Below the pieces are notes generated by a model that was not told where the DNA came from, searched no databases, and saw only the letters and a program-made list of their open reading frames with translations. Positions 25,653 to 37,500 of a DNA stretch of 64,000 bases are shown in pieces. The stretch spans positions 15,314,001-15,378,000 of the forward strand of contig CM082578.2 of the NCBI GenBank assembly GCA_040954595.2, given 5' to 3'. Source of the DNA: Balanoglossus misakiensis. Taxonomy: Eukaryota; Hemichordata. Each line of letters starts with the position of its first letter. Position 1 is the first letter of the stretch. A program made the translations under genes and the position numbers.

Positions 25653-26320
25653 ATGGAGACAGATCGCCAGGCTTCAGGAAAACATCGACTTGATGAAGTT
25701 ACTGCTAAGGTAAGAATTTCGAAGTTGTAATGTTTTCCTGTTTTATTAAAGTGCCCTTAAAGCTGTTTTGGAAAAAAAACTGAGCTGTTACGCTTAGTAA
25801 CGCCATGTGATGCTGCGATTTTCTGTCCCACATCGCACAGGAAACAGAACGATCCAAAGTCACTGATCCGAGCCAACCAATCCAGAAGCCAATAGACTCC
25901 TCTGAGAGAAGAGTGGCTATGGACGCACCAAAACCCGCACCTGCAGGGGGCCGATTTAACATTCACAGTTACTCCTCGTCCAAGACTGCTTCGATGGGGA
26001 TGACAAACGTGACACTCCTCTCCCGAAATTGCATCACGGTTCGAGAGCTGCTGACTTTGGGCGTTGAAGCCGACTTCTTCTACTGGCTGATGACGCTTCT
26101 GGTTTTGTCGTTGATTTTCCAGACCATCGTCGGCGGCATTCAATTCATGTCTCTCCGCAAAAACATGGAGGACGAAGACGAAAAGGAGCAAGAAAACGAC
26201 CTGGCAAATGCTAGTGCTATATTGACGTATGTAGTCATCATCCTGAATGTGGTGATCTCCGCGTTCGTGGGTGTTGGAATACATGTCAAAGCAAGTTCGC
26301 CTCAGAATACCACATCCTGA
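25653..26320 (+). CDS. Ninjurin family protein, copy A2
   Basis: Two exons, 25653-25709 (19 codons from ATG to a phase-0 donor) and 25841-26320, give 178 residues. The amphipathic block (FNIHSYSSSKTASMGMTNVT, then LLSRN) closely parallels copy A1 and has the same SYSS-KT spacing. It is followed by a membrane segment (WLMTLLVLSLIFQTIVGGI), a loop MEDEDEKEQENDLANA and a second membrane segment (AILTYVVIILNVVISAFVGV). The position matching human NINJ1 Asp53 is Asn, and Lys44 is Ser, so filament formation like NINJ1 is uncertain. A longer polar N-terminus (ETERSKVTDPSQPIQ) separates it from A1. It is plus-strand and part of the four-gene cluster. Confidence 0.9.
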
Positions 26321-26735
26321 TACGTCTATATGGGTTGTATGATGTTTGACATGTACAATTAGTAAAGAAGTGATGTGACAGTCTTAGGTTTCGCTGAGAA
26401 CTAAACAGATCTCACCCTGTAAAATTCGCTTTTTGTCTATTTATGGTTTGAAAACACATTAGGGCCTAATCTGTCTGTCAATTGGATAGTCTACTGTATG
26501 TGCTGAGTTGTATGAAATGATCGATGGACTTGTTGTAGAACATCTGAAGTGAGACAATTTTGACACTACCTTCGTAAATACTCATTGATTGGTCTGTTTA
26601 CGATGTTTTCCTTGACGAATACTTCCTACTTCTATATTTTATGTATATTTTTTTTATTTACCACGCAGAGCAAGTTTAGCTATGAACACAAACAAAATGT
26701 GAGTGCGCCACCATTAGTCGAAGTGGCTAACTGTT
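26321..26735. other. Convergent intergenic gap between ninjurins A2 and B1
   Basis: A 415-bp gap between two convergent genes, expected to hold both 3' UTRs. No other feature seen. Confidence 0.5.
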
Positions 26736-27644
26736 TCATTCACCAAGGTGATGAGCCTCCTCACAGGGCACAAAATCAATCGCAAATATACTGATAGCAA
26801 CATTTAAAAATGTCAAAATCATGATTAGGAAAACGGACGAGTCGTTGTAGACGTTGGCCTTGTCTCTCTCTTCTTCGTTATCGATGTCAAGTCTTATTTT
26901 ACAAAATAAAAGAACCGCAACGACGAATTGGATGATGATGGAAAGACCAAGAAGGATCAGCAACAGATAAAGGACGATTCTGTTGGGGATATCGCTCATC
27001 AGAACGAATCTTAAAACCACTATGTTTGACGCTAACAGAGAAACATCCAGGAGACTTTGGGAGACGGTTTTCTTCGTTGCGTAGAGGTTAACGCCGACGA
27101 CCTTTGGTTTTGCTGCGTCTGGACTTTCAGCCTCTTCCAGCTGTGACGTCAGTGCCTCCTGGACGTCCTGTTTCTCGATCACTGGCTCGATCGCGACAGC
27201 TGATGTGGCCGGAGACTTCTTGCTTGTTTCACCGAGGAGGTGTGTCGACTCACGGTCTCCCTGTTGGGAAACAGCAGCCATTTTGAGACAGTCTCACTGA
27301 TACAGCAGCCAGCAATTGAAATATTCCTGTGGCCATGAAGAATCCGCTGTTGTCATCGTCCGCAATGAGAGACACGGTTTGCAAACACCGTGAAAACTCA
27401 AAGTTTTTACCATAAATTGCCGCATGCAGATATGTCATACTTTACAGCAGATCTTTTCGTTATTTTTGCTAATACATGTGCTATATGTATGGGACCAAAT
27501 ATAAGTAATACAGCATATATACGTGCATACTTGCGTGTACCAATTCTTATCAAACGATAGCACAGTGTCCTAAGCTTTAACACGGCATGCAGTGTGTTGT
27601 ACTTGTGAACAAAGTATTGCAAGACTTACGTCTATGTTGTCCAT
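26736..27644 (-). CDS. Ninjurin family protein, copy B1, with two possible starts
   Basis: The main exon runs from 27281 or 27260 down to 26736. Read alone from ATG 27281 it gives 181 residues (MAAVSQQGDREST...), with an in-frame TGA just upstream. A second model uses a tiny exon 27644-27630 encoding MDNID with a GTAAGT donor. It joins in phase 0 to a good acceptor (TTTCCCAACAG) at 27260 and gives 179 residues (MDNID then GDREST). I favour the spliced form, because copies A1, A2 and B2 also have a short 5' coding exon ending in phase 0. The core matches NINJ1 closely: VNLYATKKTVSQSLLDVSLL with both Lys and the Asp kept, a membrane segment (LYLLLILLGLSIIIQFVVAV), KIRLDIDNEEERDKAN, and a second membrane segment (VFLIMILTFLNVAISIFAI). 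Confidence 0.9.
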
Positions 27645-30140
27645 GGTGAGTAACCACTCCACAATCAAGCTATGTTCATTCAGGTTAGATCAGAATGGCT
27701 GTCTGTGTCAGCCTTGAGGGTGCGGTCCCACTAGGGCCCTACGCAACTTAATTAACCTTTAAACGAAAATAATCTTCCAGAGAAAGATGATGGTATGAAA
27801 CGTCGATTGAGAGAACCCTTGCTTTATTTACTTATTACAGCAGTGTCCCGCATAATTCACGGACTAAACTAACATGTTCCGTCATTTTGGATCAAATTAA
27901 AACACACAAGTCAGTTGTATGGGTCACATAGGACGAATATGGATGTGGCTCGTCACACACCCAAAAAGTACGCACCCCAAAATATCACCGGTCTCTTTGA
28001 AATGTGATTCTATCTTTCATCGCTATCATATATAATAATGTTCATATTGCATGGAATTCTAACTGCCTGAGTATTGATATGTATAGATACCAGTAAAAGT
28101 ATGTGTTTTTGTATAAATATCCAGTGATTACATTGTTTCAACATGTAATAATGAGGCACTGAGCTGCGTATTTGAATATTTAACAGTGTATGTGGATGAA
28201 GGGCAGGTGTATTGGACAGTTGGTATAATTTGCATGCTGTGACTATGAACCCATGTCGGGTGACTGACTTACCGGGTCATACGAATCTGCATATTGCAAG
28301 TGATGAACCTGTTGTTTGTCGGCGAGTAAACCAATCAGCTTCGAGGCCGCGGTTGTGACAAGGTTGAACGCCCTGGATGATAAACTTGCTGACTGCAAAA
28401 GGAGACGTTATAAAAAGCTGATGAGCAAGACCTCGTGGTCACCATTTCGCAGTGTCGCCATTCTACATGAGCTCCAACTTGCCACCATTTGTACTAAGTA
28501 GTCTATCCAGTGTACATTGCTTGTTCGACCTGTTTCAAGTGATAAAATGTGATAATTACGCCGAGAAAAAAAATGGCATGCTAGAAAGAATATGTGCTAA
28601 AAGGGGAAGTTGGCAATTTGAAACGAACTCGCGATAGGTTATCAACAGAAAGCTTTTTACGATAAGCATAACACTCTGCAAAGGGGGTACCTGGAAGTGG
28701 AATGACGAACGTTCAAACCAAACCACCTTCGTATATGAACACTGAAATACGCCTACAATTCTCTTACCGGTTTGCGTTGCGCACTGTGCTGTGCCGGGGG
28801 TAGTCAATGCCATTTCGCTCAGACATGGTGTGAGCCTCTTACAGGTGTTAGATATGAAGACATGTCGTTCGAGGGCGCTCTCTAGGCCTACTCTCCCCGT
28901 GTCGGGAGCGCCCTCGAACTCCGGACCAAATGATCTGCACGTGGTGCGTGCATAACACATAGAGAAGAATTGTCACAACTGAATAATTGGTCAATTGGCC
29001 ATTGTGAATTGAGAGATATCTGTCTTTGCCTACAAATCTACTTCCCTTTTTGGGGGTATTCACAGATGGTGACTGGCAACTTGGTTTTGTAGATATCGAT
29101 CATACGTTTTTTCGTTGTGATAAATCGGGATTGTGGATAAAGCTAATACAACAGACGAGTCGTGTACTTCCCCATTTGACGAGTTTTGATGTGCAACTCA
29201 AAAATTTAAGGACAATTTTGTGGGTGCCGTGTAAGCTGACAATTTGAGAAGCACAGCCAAGTTTATCAAATTTGATCACTTCCCAAACGCCAAGCCAGTC
29301 AAAGAAATCCGGAACGCCCCATGCCGCTTCGAAGAATTTGAAATGGGGAGAAGGAAATGGCACGCGTGCACAGGAAAAGACACGTTTCCAGTCCTCTGGA
29401 GAATATGGAACACAATGTATGTTGCCAAAAATAAAATGTTGGTCTTCTAACGTCTTTATGAATTCTGGGGAATTCATTCAGGTTGATATTTCAATTCAGA
29501 AATAAGATCCCCGGTTCTACTTTTGCGCCATTTCCGAGTACAGGATCCGGGGGTCTTTTCATACTACATTTACTCGTTCTAGTGAAACTGCAGGGTCCGA
29601 CGGATATCTATTATATAGCATATACCGTCGAAAGGCTAGTAGGAGAGCACACCGGGTACTTTAAGAAACACATAAACTGGGTGTAGGCATTTTTATACCC
29701 CAACTTGGGATATTTCCACGCACTTCATTGTTGAACACATCAGTAAAAGTCATTGCAAGAGTACAAAGGCTCGAGTCCATGGCACTGTTAGGAGTTCGAC
29801 GTATAAAATATGTTTAATACAGGCAAATAGCTATCAAGTAACTTACATTACAACTGACAACAAATACTGGATTCAGTTACATTCACTTAAAAGACATGTT
29901 CTCTATTATTGGCAGTGTCTATAGCATTAGTGAGCTCAGAGGCCTCCTTCGACAGCAAACTGGTGCCCTTAGAAACAGAAATTTTCAATGTTTGATTGAA
30001 AATTCATAATTTTATGCACCTTGAATCAATCACGAATTACTGTCCTCGCCCTATTGGCAAAAATATTGCGGAAGGCTGCTTTGCAGTATACTTCACAAAC
30101 GATCGCAAATAGAACAGTTTCAACAAAACTGTCACTTTGT
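27645..30140. other. Intergenic between ninjurins B1 and B2
   Basis: No gene supported. The frame at 29100-29477 minus (125 codons) has no recognisable domain. A 14-bp inverted repeat lies at 28867-28919. The rest is unremarkable AT-rich sequence. Confidence 0.45.
28867..28919. repeat. Inverted repeat with 14-bp arms
   Basis: The arm GTTCGAGGGCGCTC (28867-28880) is repeated inverted at 28906-28919 across a 25-bp spacer. It is GC-rich against an AT-rich background. It could be a relic of transposon ends or a stem-loop. Confidence 0.85.
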
Positions 30141-31155
30141 TCAGTTTTTCTCCCCGTCCACCCTGTCGATCGACAACGAAGTATAGTTGCTGAACGAGGC
30201 TATGATGACGTTTACGATGGTGATGACCATGACCATGACGGTAGCCAGGTTATTGCAGAGCTCGGCTTGCTGTTGGTGCTGCTCCTTGGTGATATTGAAA
30301 CGTATCTTGAAAAACAGCAAAATCCCCACAGCGATCTGCAGCACAATGGACAGAGCCAACAGGATCACCAGGAAGTAGAAAAAGTTCGGTGGGTTGCCAT
30401 CAATGTACTGTTGGCAGAGCAGTTTCATGTATGAAGTGTTTGCTGTGAGGAGGGCAATATCAAATAGTCCCTGTGTTATCGTTTTCTTGCTGGCATATGT
30501 GTTGGCATTGAACATCTTTGTTGTTCTGGTCATAGACCACGAGCTCTCTTGGCGCGTAGTGGTTTTATCCACATGCGTGTTACGTTTCTCTTGGTCCTCC
30601 ACCGGATCTAGATCTCGTTGCGCAGGTAAGACATCTCGTTCGTCATCGTGATCAGACGTGACCTCAAACGCTTCTTCTCTCTCCAGTTTCCCCCGAGATC
30701 CGTCAACTTCATCAAAGTCGTCACTCTTGAAATTGAAATAAAACAACATCGTCAAATACCTGCCAAGTTTTCACACTGGCAGCGAAACAAAACTCCTCCA
30801 AGTCGCACGACCTGTGGTAATGTGGGACCCGCTGAAGATCATTATTGTAGGCGCAGTTTCGCGACAGAGAAAAGTCGCCTGGCCAATATTAAAGTATAAT
30901 CTGAAATTATTAAAAGATCTTGTAAAACTTTAAATAGGATGAACTGACGCAAACTGGTCCAGAATATGCAGATAATGATATTCAGACACAAATAGTCCAA
31001 GGTTGAGTAAAGCTAGATTCTCTTACCGGGCACATAGAATGCAATCTCGCAATGGGAACCTTGACAACGTTATGATTGTCGCAGTCACTGAAGTATTGGT
31101 TGAACGACTCGTCCACCGTGACTAGATGGCTGTCCTGTCCTTCGCCAAGCGTCAT
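30141..31155 (-). CDS. Ninjurin family protein, copy B2
   Basis: Two exons, 31155-31027 (43 codons from ATG to a phase-0 GTAAGA donor) and 30725-30141, give 237 residues, long for the family. The first 115 or so residues are polar and acidic (SDDFDEVDG, SDHDDERDVLPAQRDLDPVE). The conserved block FNANTYASKKTITQGLFD, then IALLTAN, keeps both Lys and the Asp of NINJ1. It is followed by a membrane segment (FYFLVILLALSIVLQIAVGI), the loop KIRFNITKEQHQQQAELCNN, a second membrane segment (VMVMVITIVNVIIASF) and a short polar tail. The first exon is inferred from its start codon, open frame and phase match. The exon-2 frame is also open a little upstream of its acceptor. Minus strand, closest in style to copy B1. 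Confidence 0.88.
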
Positions 31156-32866
31156 ATTTCTACAAGAGAAAACGATTCAAATCCTTCATTTAAACAACTG
31201 TGCTCAAGAACAAATTAGAAAGGTGTCACACCTCCCCCGCTACACTCTATGCACACTGCTGAATAATTACTCTATTTCCTTATTCCCTGACCCATTACTC
31301 TATACTACATCGTCCGCCACAGGGGAGAGCAATCCAGTTTTCACGTCGGTCGTTGGTTGAAAGTTGGTTTGTATTCCGAATATGACTGAATCCATTGCTT
31401 TAATTCCCATAAGCTGCCCTCAGTGACGCCCAGTAGAGTGTTTTCGGGGCGCGTCACTAATTCATGAAGAGTCCATAAAATAAATCGGACTAGCTGAGAG
31501 AAATGAACGTAAAACAAGAAATGCACAAATTTACCTTGGTTTCTTTCCTTTCCTCTGTCAGCACCGTGAGTAACTGTATAAATGAACGTAAATGCAGCCC
31601 AACAAATGTGTTCGGTGTTGCCACGCGATGGTGCAAGTCTACTTCTCTTCGTCTTCAATAGAACGTTCTCTTTCACTGCACGTGTTTTTACAAAGGCCTG
31701 GTTTTAGTAGTTTCCCTGACCGACTTGGCTGGCTTTGGCCAGGAATTCCCATGTCTTATTAATACAAACCGCCCACTTCTGCATTTCCATATATGGTACG
31801 TACCAAGGCTTTTATGAATTGGAAGCAATGTCACGTGTCCACCGTAGTCAGAACTGAATTTCCGGCAGGGTGCGTGCCAAACTTAAAGTATCACGATTGC
31901 TTAAAGGTGACCTTGTGAACTTCTCTTCCGGTGTGCCATATAAGGAATTGGCCCACGCACGTCGCGTTGCATTGAGAAGATCGTTTTCGTGCTCATTTTT
32001 TCACATTTTGTCGCAGAGATTCGCAGATTCGAGCCTTGTGGCCGCACAAATCCTATATACGCAATAAGGCAGCTCCTCTAGTCAGTGTAACTAAAGGAAA
32101 GCTGGAAATATGACTTGTTTAGTAGTTTATCACTTGCTTGAACATTCAATGACGTCACACTTTGCATATTCCTTGGCGACTTTGAACTTTGACTCCACAG
32201 AATTGGAAAACCCAAACGGAATTGATCTACGTGTATTTAACATTGCTGATATATCACATGACTGTGGTGTACTAAAAGGAGCATGCACTCACGAATAACG
32301 GACCTTGGTTCAAAGAGGCAAAAATTGAAACTTCTCTTAGACTAGCTATTTATTAGAGTCGTGTTGCCTTCTTGTGGTGATTTTAATAGCATGACGTTTA
32401 GTCGACACGCCCCTCGAGTCTTTTTTCACAACGGAACTGAAGTATGCAAAATGCAAATTTCTGCCATACATATGAAAATACAAGCCGATGAAAAGTGGTA
32501 CTCACCACCACAAGTATATCGAGCGGACGTTTATCTATCTATCCTCCAAAACATGATTGATGACGCTGTCGATTTGATAGCAGGTAGGATGATGTGCGCC
32601 ACCAGAGTCAATTTACCCATCTGCCGTTGTTTTTTTAAACGCGAACGAAAGGTGGAGTTTCAAGAAATGAATTATGCGATCAGGCAGCCAGAAAGAGTGT
32701 TGGTAATCACTGAACAAGAGAACATCGTCAGGGGGTGCGTGTTCACTCAGCGTGTATGATTTGCTCGACCATTTCAACACGGGGGTGCTACAGTTGTCTA
32801 TAGAGTGGCATCTGTCTTTACACAGGTAAACTGAATTCCGGCGGTCGCTGCTTTCGTTCAAGCAGA
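31156..32866. other. Intergenic, no gene supported; one CRE
   Basis: Contains open frames such as 32361-32759 plus (132 codons) with no family resemblance. A CRE palindrome TGACGTCA lies at 32150-32157. This stretch contains the ninjurin B2 promoter on one side and that of the secreted orphan on the other. Confidence 0.4.
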
Positions 32867-33696
32867 ATGCACTATATTCTAATCGCTGTATTTCTAGTTT
32901 TCGGGGGTACTCTGTGTTATGTTTTCGACACGGACCCTGATGTCCCCTTACGCGGAAGACCAGGCACGTGTTTGCTGTGTTCGGTGAAAAGAATTTCTGA
33001 CACCGTCAAGAACATGGTGTGTACCCGTAACCTACAGTGCCCTGCAGATATTGCTGGGGATCTTCTCAAGATTTCCAATAGATTGCCGGACAAAACCACT
33101 AGCATTTACCTGACTACATCTGGCTTTATAAATCAATCAGAGTCTTTTCTGGTTTTCAGCATCTCAAAACAAGTTCTGGATGAAAACCCTGATAAGGATT
33201 TGGTATGTATGAACCGTTATTTTTTTCTAGCATAAACCTTCCTGTATAAGCTAAGGATGAGACAGGCCAAGATTGGCACAATTTGTACTGTGACATGACT
33301 CGCGCGTTCATGCTATATTCAGGTTTTATTCTACATGTATAACATTTTTACAATTTTTAACAGGGGAAGATCAGTGACTTTGACTTGACAGATTGCACCG
33401 AATGCAGTGCCGACGCTTTTGGGAGCGCTGGAGTAGCCTTGGTCAGCTGTTCTCACCTTTCCGCAAATGTAAGTGGTTATTCAGAACCTAGGTTAAAGTT
33501 TAAAAAAAATTACCGTACTCCCGACGAGCATAACTTTATCTCTCCTTCATTCCAGACTTGTCCGAAACAGCTATCCCAAGGAGTTCCCTTCCACACACCG
33601 GGAAATGTGGTGGCCGATATTCTCCTGCAGTATTGCTACTACTTCAGAGAGGGTGACGTCAATAAGTTCCTGTGCAAAGATTACTACGCATATTAG
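32867..33696 (+). CDS. Small secreted cysteine-rich protein of unknown family
   Basis: Three exons, 32867-33202, 33364-33468 and 33556-33696, all phase 0, give 193 residues. The first 17 or so residues (MHYILIAVFLVFGGTLC) form a clear signal peptide, so the product is probably secreted. The mature part has about ten cysteines: CLLC near the N-terminus, then C-T-R and C-P, a second CxxC (CTEC), and four more near the C-terminus. An NQS sequon could be glycosylated. I do not recognise the family. The helical, disulfide-rich look is compatible with several secreted folds, and no function is proposed. An AATAAA begins 8 bases after the stop codon (33704-33709), giving an unusually short 3' UTR if used. 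Confidence 0.75.
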
Positions 33697-34520
33697 CCCA
33701 GATAATAAACCAGAGTAAAAAAAAAAATTGTATACTCATGCAGATGTCGCGCACATCTAGATATTTCAAGCGAAACTATTCATATATGTATTATAGACTA
33801 CTACTGTTAAATTGTTTTATAATTAATCATGTGGGTTTTTCGTCTTAAATGACAAGCAATTAGCGTTATTTATGACTTCACTATAATTAGTCAAGAACGT
33901 TAATGTAATTTACCAGTACATGTACTTAGTGTTGATTCATAGCCTTCATTATAAAATTCACTTTCTTTATTCGAGACATGTTGACCATTTTAATGCCACA
34001 ATTTGCAAAATACACTGTACCCGGTTGATCATTACATGTTCATGGATGTTGCGAGAAGTAGTCCTAGATGATTTTAAGCGTAGAAGCGCGGCCTAGTGGT
34101 TTAGTCTGACATCATGTAACTTTTCCCACACTCGTTGATGTCGTGTGTGTGTGTGTTCGAGACCATTGATGGCCTCGGTGGAAAGTGAAAACTTTTTTAA
34201 AGGACAGAAAAACCTTTCAGTCTTCAGTGAGAAAGTTTATCATGCACCAAGTCTATAATACTACATGTGGTAGGCACTAGTATCATCCATGTACACGCGT
34301 AGATACTAGTAGTACATCTCTCAATCAATTAGTTGTGCGCCATCTTGAGGTTAAAGCCGAGAATGGCGAGGGATGACGTCATCGCCTACCAGGAAGTGAA
34401 CTTTGCCAAACGTACGAACCAAACATGCAGCAGTGATTTTTAAGTCGAAAGGTGATCATAAACACGTGATTTCAGTCGGTAATGTGCCAGATATGAAGTG
34501 TCTTATAGAAGGAGAGAAAC
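33697..34520. promoter_or_regulatory. Intergenic and FGD promoter region
   Basis: Contains the probable tRNA-derived repeat at 34081-34200. Near the FGD start are a YY1-like CGCCATCTTG (from about 34339) and a perfect CRE TGACGTCA at 34374-34381, about 140 bp before the start codon. A short upstream ATG at 34493 opens a frame overlapping the FGD start out of frame. After splicing it would stop four codons into exon 2. Confidence 0.5.
34081..34200 (+). repeat. Probable tRNA-derived SINE fragment
   Basis: GCGGCCTAGTGGTTTAGTCTG (from 34089) resembles a pol III box A, and TGTTCGAGACC (from 34155) resembles box B, with a (GT)n run between them. It cannot fold as a proper tRNA. Boundaries are approximate. 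Confidence 0.4.
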
Positions 34521-37500
34521 ATGAGTGCCGGTAAGTTCATATAAAGTTATATATTCTTCAAGAGGCGTGGGACTGAAACTAACTTATCGCGGCGCGCCTT
34601 TGCATCTCTGGGCTGATCCTTCTGAACAGGTGTTTTATATGTTTAAGCGGAGTCATTCGGTGTGTAGCCAGTTCTAAATGAAAGAACTTGGATATTCCTC
34701 GACCGATTTCTGCACCAGGGTGACTTAATTTTTTCCTCTGATGTTCGGTCTATGAATGGTATGTAGTTGTGTTTAGGGTGGGTGGTACCCAACTTTAGGG
34801 ATCGTGTTACAGTTGATTTTATCAAGGCCAATCGGAACTTGAAATTTTAAGTCAAACGCCCACAGAAAAGTTTTCTTTATTCCTGTGGTATATCCACGGG
34901 CAATCGTTTAATATTAATCATATTAATACTTGAAACACAGAGCCTCACTGACCCACTGTTAAAGAATGCAATACCGTATCCCCTGTCAGGAACAGATGTG
35001 TGATGGAAGAAAACATATGGTCATATACATAATTATGACAAATTATGCATTTATGCAGGTGTGCGTGAAATATGCATTTAGCATGGGTGTTCCAGAAGAC
35101 ATCCACTCATATAGATCATTCAACAAAAGAAAGCGTAATTAAATTACTGTTCTATTATAGTTATTGTTCTAATGAATAACAAATATTTTACAAACTGCTG
35201 CTAGGAGAAGCACCTGATGTAAAAATGTCAGGAAGTACTTGTAATAAAATTGTAAATGAAACAGGTGCATCATTACCATTACATGTGTTGGTGGATGAGT
35301 ACAGTTTGCTCAAATGTAGCGGGACATGTGAACATTTGTTAACAACTTCAATTCAGGAAGTTGACTGGTAGTATCTGGTTGCCATACATGCATAGGTCAA
35401 AGGTTACACATTGCAGTTTTAAAAGACCCAAATTTTAAGATTCTCATTTCAATGCCTAAGTAACAACTAAACAAGCTTTATGTACATCTGTATTTACATC
35501 ATTACAATTTGTATGTTGTTAGCTTTGACTAAGTGAAACCAGTATACGCAAACTCCGTCAACAATTTTTGTAAGTGGAAATTTACTGAAAGACACTTATA
35601 CACATCATGTAGGTCCAGCTCAAAGTCTGACGCCTATTATTGACAAGGATGGACACAATAGAATGACCTCAAAGATGTAGGTCATGCTTTTTATCAGCCT
35701 CTAAGCTAGTCTCATTTTGTACTGGTAATGGCATTGGTACATGTTGAACAGCATGCCAGCAGGCAATTAATGTTATTTTCATTTCTTTTTTTTATTCTAG
35801 AAAACAGTGAAAAGTCACGAGAGAAACCCCTGCCTCCTGCCAAACCCCCCAAGCCCAAAGTGGCACCAAAGCCTAAAGTACATAAAAATGCTTCGAACAG
35901 ACTTGTTCTGGAAGACAGTTTTGAGAAGGGAAGAGCTCAGCTGAATGAGCAAGAGAGCAGCTTCAATGATGGGAGCTGTGTTTCTCAGACCAGAGACAAG
36001 GAGGAAGGAATACATAGTACTGTCAGTAGGGATGACAGTGCTGTGATAGCGATTAAACCTTGTCCGTCTGAAGAGGAATCGATCGACAAAATCACATCGC
36101 CTCAACAAGAGGAAAGTCAGCACCATGAAAAATCAATCCCTTCTTTTTCAAACAGTGATAAACAGCAGAAAGAAACTTTGACATTTCAGCATCATGAAGT
36201 TCATCCAAAACCACAACAGCAGGCACAGTCTACAGCCCGACATGGCAGTCCAAAACCAAAACCAAAACCTAAACCTAAACCGAAGCCACAAAGGAAAACT
36301 ATAGACATTGGCTCTCTCGGGAGAAATGTCATGCTACAAGAACCCAATGACTCTAGTACATTGACTGACATAAACAGAACTCCCCAAAAAACAAATACAG
36401 ACATCAGTAAGAGTGCTGTTGATCAGGCTGGTCCTGACAGTGCCTTAAATAAACGCCTTCCAGAAACACAAAACTTATCCCTGAAAAAGAAGCCAAAACC
36501 TAAACCCAGACTTTCCAGGTACAAAACTGTAGAAGCAGTACCTTCTAACATTCCAGGTAGCAAAGATACCACGTCTGGTAATCTCACAGAAGACATTGCA
36601 ACATCCGACCGCTCGTCGTTACATTCCCAGGATGTTGTTTTGAGAATCGCAGGGAGCGGCGATCATGAGTGGCCAGGCAGACCACCACAGAGAACAAGCA
36701 AGACTGCCAGTGTGACAGATGTTGTAGCAGACACTCCAGAGGAGAAGCCCTTTGCGGAGGCAGTGAAGGTCATACCCTCTTCAGAGTCTTCTCTGACAAA
36801 GGACAACTCAAGTGACACACAGCAGGTTATTGAAAATTCACAAAAGAAGCCAGTGCCAAAAAGACCCCCACCACCAGCACCAGCAAAACCAAAAGCACGA
36901 CCCAAGCTACAGAGCTCAGATTCCCATGATTTGCATCCACCAGAAAGTGAAGCCTTAAACAAGTCACAGAAAGCTGAGAACTTAGACTCATCTACCAGTG
37001 AATATTTTGAGGTCGTCAAAAAGCAATCAGAGGTCCAGACAGAGTCAGCCAACGAAACAGAGGGTCACAAAAATGATGAGAGCATTCCACCGAAAGACAG
37101 TCATGAACAGATTCAACCAAAAAAGAAGAGATCCCCACCCCCACCACCAAAGACAAAACCTGTTGCAACCCTGAAAGACAAGAAGGTCAGTGAACCAGAG
37201 GTCTTGACCGGGTCCCCATCGCCACAGCAACCTCAGGCCAAAGCAAAACCACCCAGGCCATTCTCTTCTCCTCATCAAGATGGTGATGTTGAGTTCTCTA
37301 ACAGGAGACAATCAAGCAAGTTCAAGCCAGTCAGACCTGCTCCACCAGTAAGACAAAGCTCTAAAGCTGAACATGCAATTCTTGGAAGCTCAGAGAAGGA
37401 TACTGCAAAACAGCCGGACACAGAGAAACCAGTCCCTCCTGGAACTGAAGACTCAGAAGTGAGAGAAACACAAGCTGTGGGAAGTCCAGGAAAGGGTGCC

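Noticed and set aside
29100-29477. 125-codon minus frame with Trp/Phe-rich peptide
   Set aside because: No recognisable domain, no consistent start or splice neighbours. Shadow frames on plus are equally open.
32361-32759. 132-codon plus frame
   Set aside because: No family resemblance, codon use looks random, and it is not linked by splice phase to the secreted gene.
34493-34520. Upstream ATG before the FGD start
   Set aside because: Out of frame with the main ORF and stops early in exon 2. Kept only as a possible upstream ORF.
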